Positions 57,987 to 64,000 of a stretch of DNA of 64,000 bases are shown here, in pieces. This DNA comes from Datura wrightii (lineage: Eukaryota > Streptophyta > Magnoliopsida > Solanales > Solanaceae). Made by a program: the position numbers and the translations under genes. Numbering within the stretch: the first letter of the stretch is position 1; the number at the start of each line of letters is the position of its first letter. The DNA lies in the NCBI GenBank assembly GCA_035772735.1, contig JASDFA010000016.1, positions 172,861,001 to 172,925,000 on the forward strand. Reading direction: 5' to 3'. The notes under the pieces are model-generated. The model was given only the letters and a program-made list of their open reading frames with translations. It was not told the origin of the DNA and made no database searches.

Positions 57987-58199
57987 TTGAAAATCATATA
58001 GAAAAGCAGAGAAATGCAATCATCATACGTAAATACTGAACATACATGCTGAAAACGAACGGAGTGACTCACTCCGATTTGAACTACATGGCTTAACTGA
58101 ATTCCTGAATCACACATACATTCATTTACATGAAACAAACTGAGGTATATGAGCTGAACATGAAACTGAATAGAATACTAAGGAAGAAACTAATATCTC

Positions 58200-61100
58200 A
58201 AGCTGAAACTGAGCCGGAACGAATAAAAATGGGTATTTAGCCATCATATCTACTTCGGCTTCTCGTGTAGCTCCCTCAACGTGATATTCCTCCATAAAAA
58301 ACCTTGACTAAAGCTACTTCTTTGTTCCTTATCTTACGAAGCTACTGATCCAGAATCTCCACCTAAACCTCTACATAACTAAGGTTGTCTTTCACACTAA
58401 CACTATCCATCGGAACAACAAGAGCTGGATCAACGAAACACTTCTTTAAGAGTGATATATGGAAAATTGGATGGACTGAAGCTAATTCTGAGGGAAACTC
58501 CAACTCATTTGCTGCCTTGCCAACCCATTTCACAATTCAGTATGGGCCAACATAACAGGGGTTGAGTTTCCCTTTCTTTCTGAACTTCATCACTCCCTTC
58601 ATGGGAGATACCTTTAGAAACACCAAATCATCGACTTCAAACTCAAGTTCTCTCCTTATCACATCCGCATAGGACATTTGGTGACTCTAAGATGTTTTCA
58701 ACCCTTCCCTTATAAGTTGGACTTTCTCCATGGCATCATGGACCGAATCTGGACCTATCATCCCAGCTTCACCACTTCGAACCAACCAATAGGCAATCTA
58801 CATCTCCGCCCATAGAGAGCCTCAAATGGAGCTATCCAATGGTAGTTATTGTTATACACAAACTCAATGAGAGGCAAATGATCATCCCAACTACCCTTGG
58901 AAGTCAATCACACACACTCTCCACATGACCTCAAGAGTCTGAATAGTCCACTCCGCTTGACCATCGGTTTGCGGGTGAAATGTTGTGCTAAGCTTGACCT
59001 GAGTACCAAGTCCCTTTTGAAATAAACTCCAAAACTAGGAGGTAAATGAGTACCTCAATCTGATATAATGGACAAGGGAGCTCCATGCAACTGAACTAGC
59101 TCTCGAATTTATACTTTAGCATAATCCTCTGCTGAATCAGTAGTTTTGACTAGTAGAAAATGAGCTGCTTTGGTCAACCTTTCTACAACCACCCAAATGG
59201 AGTCATACTGTCGACGAGTGCGAGGAAACCCTGTGACGAAGTCCATATTGATCTCCTCCCACTTTCTAGTAGAAATACTGATGTCTTGAAGCACACATCC
59301 GGTCCTTGATGCTCCACTTTCACTTGTTGACAATTTGGACACATAGCCAAAAATTATACAATGTCCTTCTTTATGCCACTCCACCAATAGACTTCCTGTA
59401 GGTCATGGTTCATCTTGGTGGCACCTGGATGTGTAGAGTATCTAGAACCATGAGCCTTGTGCAACATTCGATCACTCAAATCATCAACATCCGGAACACG
59501 CAAACGACCCTAATATCGGAGCACACCATCTCCCCTTTGGAGAAGACCTCTACCTTTACCAAAATAGGGTCCTCATCTTGTCTAGCATTTACATTAGTCA
59601 CCAAGGATGATTCCGATACGTTCTGAACAATAACACCACCATCGGTCGAGTCAACCAAATGAACTCCCAACCATGTAAGCGATGCACATCCTTCACCAGC
59701 TCCTTTCTCCCCTCATCTACATGGGATACACTCTCCATAGAAAGTCTACTAAGAGCATTTGCTACCATATTAGCCTTGCCCGGATGGTAAAGGACACTCA
59801 TATCACAATCCTTGAGTAACTCCAACCACCTCCTTTGGCGTAGGTTAAGATCCAACACATATTGTAGGATTTTGTGGTCTGTAAACACATCTACATGGAC
59901 CTCGTACAAATAATGTCTCCAAATCATCAAGGAAAATACTACCGCCACCAATTAAGATCATGAGTTGGGTAATTTTTTTCATGAACCTTCAACTTCCTGG
60001 AAGCATATGCTATAACCTTACCATACTGCATCAATACACAACCAAGGTCGATCCTCAAAGCATCAAAATATACCACAAACCCATCGGTACCCTCAAGTAG
60101 GGTTAACACCGGTGCTGAGGTGAGTCCATTCTTTAATTCCTGGAAGCTCCTCTCATAAGCCTCCGACTATTAGAATTTCACTTTCTTTTGGGTCAATTTT
60201 GTTAATGGCGCTGCAATAGATGAAAACCCCTCAACAAATATCCGATAATACCCAGCCAAACCCAAGAAACTCCTGATATCCTAAGGATTTACTGGTCTAG
60301 GCCAATTCTTCACCGCTTTTATCTTTTGAGAGTCTACTTGTATACCCTCACTTGATACCAAAAGACCCATAAATTCCACTAACTTCAACCAAAACTTGCA
60401 TTTATTGAATTTAGCATATAATTTGTGATCCTTGAGAGTCTACAGTACCATCCTTAGATGAGCGACATGCTCAGCCTCACTCTGAGAGTATATAAGATGT
60501 CATCTATGAACATAATCACGAAAATATCCAGTACGGGTTGAACACCCTATTCATCAAATCCATAAAAGTTGTAGGAACATTCATTAGTCCAAAAGACATA
60601 ACTACAAACTTGTAATGACCATACTGAGTCCTAAAGGCTGTTTTCGGGATGTCACTCTCCCAAACCCTGAGCTAATGGTATCCGGATCTGAGATCTATCT
60701 CGGAAAAACACTTAGCACCCTGAAGATGGTCAAACAAATCATCAATCCTAGGAAGTAGATACCTGTTCTTGATGGTGACCTTGTTCCATTGCCGATAATC
60801 AATACACATACGAAGAGAACCATCTTTATTTCGAACAAAGAGAACTGGTGTACCCCATGGGGATTTGCTCAGTCTGATGAATCCCTTGTCTAAAAGGTCT
60901 TTCAACTGCTCCATCAACTCCTTTAGCTCGACTGAGGCCATTCTGTAAGGAGGAATAGATATAGGATGTCTATCGGGAAAAAGGTCAATACCAAAATCAA
61001 TCTCCCGCTCGGGAGGTATTCCCGGTAAATCATTGAGGAAGACTTCTGGATACTCACATACTACTGGAACTGATTGGATAGTTGGGGTCTTAGACATAGC

Positions 61101-61560
61101 ATCCTTAACCCTAACTAGATGGTGTACGAAACCCTTGGAGATCATCTGTCACGTCTTAAGGTAGGAAATGAAACGACCTACTGGCACAACTAAACTACCT
61201 TTCCACTCTAAGACTAGCTCACCCGGAAATCTAAACTCAACTGCCCGGGTTCTACAATTGACTGAGGCATAGCATGAAAATAGCCAATACATGCAGAGGA
61301 TAACATCAAAATCAGTGATGGCTAGCTCTACTAAATCTGCTGAGGTGACTTTTTGAAGGATTGTGACAGGGCAATTTCTATACACCCATCTAGCTATAAC
61401 TGAATCACCAACTGGAGTAGAGACTGAGAAGGGTTTTGATAAGATTTTTGGACTGACTCTGAAACTACTAGAAACATAGAGTTTCACAAAATACAAAGTA
61501 CCCCTAGATATAACAATGCATATACACCAAGATGGAATACTCATAACATACCAGTGACTA
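58200..61560 (-). pseudogene. pol: Protease-pol of I
   Basis: Read leftward from 61560. Protease (open 61544-61149) keeps the STPVGDS segment, but the GMDW motif is CMYW. RT is open at 61145-60672 (LFVRNKDGSLRMCIDYRQ). Its FIDD region near 60515 is broken by a shift. RNase H follows at about 60200-59940, with its end at 59951-59598. The integrase zinc finger lies at about 59560-59330. The core is open at 59387-59109 (NMDFVTGFP), followed by ISD with the next codon a stop (about 59063). The remaining core and C-terminal part lie at about 58950-58500. The chromodomain-like tail ends near 58210. Many TAG and TGA stops and shifts occur. Confidence 0.86.
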
Positions 61561-61699
61561 CATCTAGGGAGACCTCCTGCTCATGGCGGGATGCTAGGGC
61601 ATAGAATCTGTTTTGGTGTTGTCCGCCACCTATACTAGTAGATGCCCCTGCTGAGTTGGGAATGCTGGTGGAGCTGCTGAACTGGAAGCTAGGCCTCGG

Positions 61700-62794
61700 C
61701 CCCTCTCATGACCCTGCCTGGCTGTTGGAAAATCTCTAAGCATGTGTTTAGGCTTCCCTCACCCGAAGCAAGCACCTGTACCTGCAAAACACTATCCTGT
61801 GTTTCACCGACCACATTTGCTACACTTTGGAGGGCTAGTCTCTATGGGTATGCTACTCTGACCTCTCGATCCTGATGCTCGTCCCCTCTGATCCGTCTAG
61901 ACTTGGATGACGCAGTCATAGTTGAAGTAATTAGGGCTGAAGATCTCTGGTGGGATTTCTGATGGTTCCCACTAACTCTCTGCTGGGATAATCCGAAGCT
62001 ATCAATCTTGGCCCTCTTGGCCTCTCTTTCTCGCTCACTTATCTGTACTGCCTCCATCTGTTGGGCGCATAGGACTATCTGAGCAAAGTCAATGTCCTGA
62101 AGGAGCATCTCAGTCCAACAATCCCTGACCAAGTAGTCTGTTATCTCATGTACAAACCTGCTCACACGGGCTCTCTGGTCCACCACCATCTCAGGTGCAT
62201 ACTTGGATAGACGAGTGAACTCCAAGGCATACTCCTGAACCGTCATCATTATTTGCTTTAGATTCACAAACTCGGCTTCTTTCAGCTCCCTCATCTCACG
62301 AGGGAAGAACCAATCTAGAAAAGCGGCATGAAACTCATCCCAACTGATAAGGCCTGCTCCGACTACCCTACTATCCTTCCATTGTTTGAGCCAAATGTGC
62401 ACGACCCCCTTTAACTGATACGAGGCCAAATCAACACACTCCTCCCTAGTCACCCCCATAATCTGGGTTATCTTCAAAATCTCCTTAATGAACTCATGTG
62501 GATCCTCGTCCACCTTCGACCCAAGGAACTCGGGAGGGTTCATCCTCAGAAAATCTCTAACTCATGTCGTTGCTGTATTCCCATTCTGAGGGACATGCAC
62601 TACCGCTTGCTGATTGACCTGGGCGGTCAAGGCGTAGGCTAACATCTGAATGGCTGCCTTGAACTTCACATGGGCAACCATCTCGAGAACATGCTTCTCA
62701 TGGGTTGGTGGGGCCTGCTGATGCCCGATTCCATTGCCATCCTTGTGGCCATTTCCATATCCATTTTTCTTTCGTTAACTCTGTAAGGAGACAT
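61700..62794 (-). pseudogene. gag: Gag of I
   Basis: On the minus strand the ATG at 62794 (MSPYRVNERKMDMEMATRMAMES) opens gag. A shift precedes the main domain, open at 62543-61842 (MNPPEFLGSKVDEDPHEF, then the QMMEAVQ region). Cys-rich knuckle remnants follow at about 61830-61740, with several Cys lost. The intact start served here to locate the foreign block in D's gag. Confidence 0.85.
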
Positions 62795-62981
62795 GATTCT
62801 GTATACGCGTATATTGTGAGCTAAAAGGATAGAAAGACATTTCATCGTATGAAATAGATCATGAAAGAAGGGAACATTTTCTAAACGTCTCACAGCCTCT
62901 TTTCATAAGTGTGGTGCACTTCACACCCATGAAAAAGACTCTACTTAACACAGCTTTCCGACACCCTAAGACACTTTAAGA

Positions 62982-63237
62982 CTTTCCAACTTTTGTCCAA
63001 CCTTTGACCACGACTCACATTACGACTTGTGGTGTTGACCACGAGTTGTGGTCACACTCGTGGTCACTTAAATTTCCAAATTTCAACCAAGTCCCAGCCT
63101 CTCCCCATGATTCTCTTAATGAGTTGTGGCGTTCCTGATGAGTCACTAGACTACTCATCTTATGACTTGGTGCAGAAATTCTTGTTTTTCTCCGTTTCTA
63201 CTCTCGGGCCTGATTTTAAGGCTTTTGGGGTATTACA
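62982..63237 (-). repeat. 5' LTR remnant of I
   Basis: It corresponds to the first 255 or so bases (minus-strand sense, from TGTAATACCCC) of the 3' LTR. At about 62980 it joins internal sequence that in D lies roughly 10 bases after the primer site. About 2 kb of LTR plus the primer site are therefore deleted. Confidence 0.85.
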
Positions 63238-63942
63238 AGTGGGCTTTCTCCGATGAGGTGTATACATCGGACTCTACGTCTATCTCACGTGATTATATGT
63301 CGGTTATAGACTCTCCCACTTGTCAATACAGTTTCATTTTACTTCAGTTTAGTTTAGCTCAGCTTAAGGACATGTTATGACCATCATTTAGGGTCATTAT
63401 TGACCATATCAGTTATGGCTCAGTTTTATCAGTATTCTTTATTCTGTTGGTCATCTCATGTTATTTCAGTTCAGCTTTTTATTTTCCCATGCTTATTGTA
63501 TATCTCACTTACTCAGTACATTTAAAGTATTGACACATACTTCCTATGCTATATCATATTATGATACAGGCGCAGGTTCTCAGTCACAACATATTCAATA
63601 GTTCCCTCCAACGATTTCAGCAGTAGCATTAATTGGTGAGTCATCATCTTCCAAGGATGATATTTGTCTTTCAATTAGTTATTCTTTAGATAGATTTTAG
63701 AGTTAGATGGGGGCTTGTCCCAGCAACTCATCAGATAGTAGTTGGCTTTCAGACTAAGATATTCAGTATTCCTTATAGTTGTGTTTACACTTTCAGTAGT
63801 ATTGATTATATAATTATTTTTATGAAGCTTTCGCTTATGTTTGCTTAGTTTACCATTCCAATGTTTGACTACGGGTTAGCTGGGGTTCACTTGTGGCACC
63901 AAGTACTGTGTCTCGGCTAGGGTGCATACTTGGGTCATGACA
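63238..63942 (+). repeat. 3' LTR of E, second part
   Basis: It begins with the second copy of agtgg, continues the LTR after element I, and ends GGGTCATGACA. No primer site follows, which shows this to be the outer edge of a 3' LTR. Confidence 0.8.
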
Positions 63943-64000
63943 AAAGTGCTCATGTTATATTTGAAAATCTAGCAGGCTTTGCAATGTGGACACAATTAAT
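63943..64000. other. Right flank, unassigned
   Basis: These 58 AT-rich bases follow E. The first five, aaagt, should be E's right target duplication, but the left copy is lost with its 5' end. I see nothing else in it. Confidence 0.5.

Larger units (their letters stand above)
55656..63237 (-). mobile_element. Element I: minus-strand chromovirus-type element with truncated 5' LTR
   Basis: This 7,582-bp element is flanked by a perfect duplication agtgg (55651-55655, 63238-63242). Its 3' LTR is complete (2,298 bp), but only about 255 bp of the 5' LTR remain and the primer site is gone, so part of the element was deleted after insertion. Gag, protease and pol are present and broken. It is the same family as D. 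Confidence 0.88.
39021..63942 (+). mobile_element. Element E: chromovirus-type element, 3' part, hosting G and I
   Basis: E starts inside its gag at the junction with D, continues through protease and pol (interrupted by G at 43181-53601) and ends with a 3' LTR (53951-55655 plus 63243-63942, split by I). Its LTR differs from D's, so the two are not halves of one element. Its 5' LTR and primer site are absent. It is heavily decayed, with TAG stops especially frequent. Confidence 0.78.

Overview
This is plant nuclear heterochromatin made almost entirely of LTR retrotransposons inserted into one another. I see no host gene, functional tRNA or rRNA gene, or CRISPR array. Two gypsy groups can be recognised: Athila-like elements (Asp-tRNA primer site, an extra env-position ORF, AAATAAGGCGCT box after the coding region) and chromovirus-type elements that look like the Del/Tekay group (TGTAACACCCC-type LTR start, TTGGTATCAGAGC primer site, chromodomain-like end of pol). 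The pol sequences, the env-position ORF and the plastid DNA fragments indicate a eudicot, and the families resemble those expanded in Solanaceae. The species is an inference.

Layout. Nine elements are named here A, H, D, E2, F, E, G, S and I. A (1-15913) is an old Athila-like element. H (3261-11024, target duplication ctagc) is a complete but gag-protease-only Athila derivative inside A. D begins at 15914 inside A's 3' LTR. D's 5' LTR is split by E2 (17886-37370, minus strand, duplication catca/tatca). E2 is in turn split between protease and RT by F (23132-33218, plus strand, duplication actgg). This makes a four-deep nest, A > D > E2 > F. D's gag carries about 590 bp of foreign DNA that includes a plastid trnA 3' exon. 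At about 39020 D's gag is broken and fused to the gag of a different element, E. E's pol is split by G (43181-53601). G's RT is split by S, a solo Athila-like LTR (47412-48831, duplication gtaag). G's 3' LTR holds a plastid rps11 fragment. E's 3' LTR is split by I (55656-63237, minus strand, duplication agtgg). E ends at 63942.

Activity. Every gag and pol is broken by stops, frameshifts, deletions or lost catalytic residues. Most stops are TAG where related copies have CAG or TGG, as expected from deamination of methylated cytosine in silenced elements. No element could now move by its own proteins. H and F keep both LTRs and look comparatively young.

Most interesting signals: (1) a small hairpin with an AGGA loop lies just 5' of the polypurine tract in elements of both groups, and its stem bases differ between families while pairing is kept; (2) a CCGTGNCACGG palindrome module lies just upstream of the TATA box in unrelated LTR families, while the other families carry arrays of ACGA-N-TCGT palindromes; (3) two plastid DNA fragments lie inside retroelements; (4) two unlike elements are fused with a repeated gag; (5) E2's TATA box has become a TA microsatellite.
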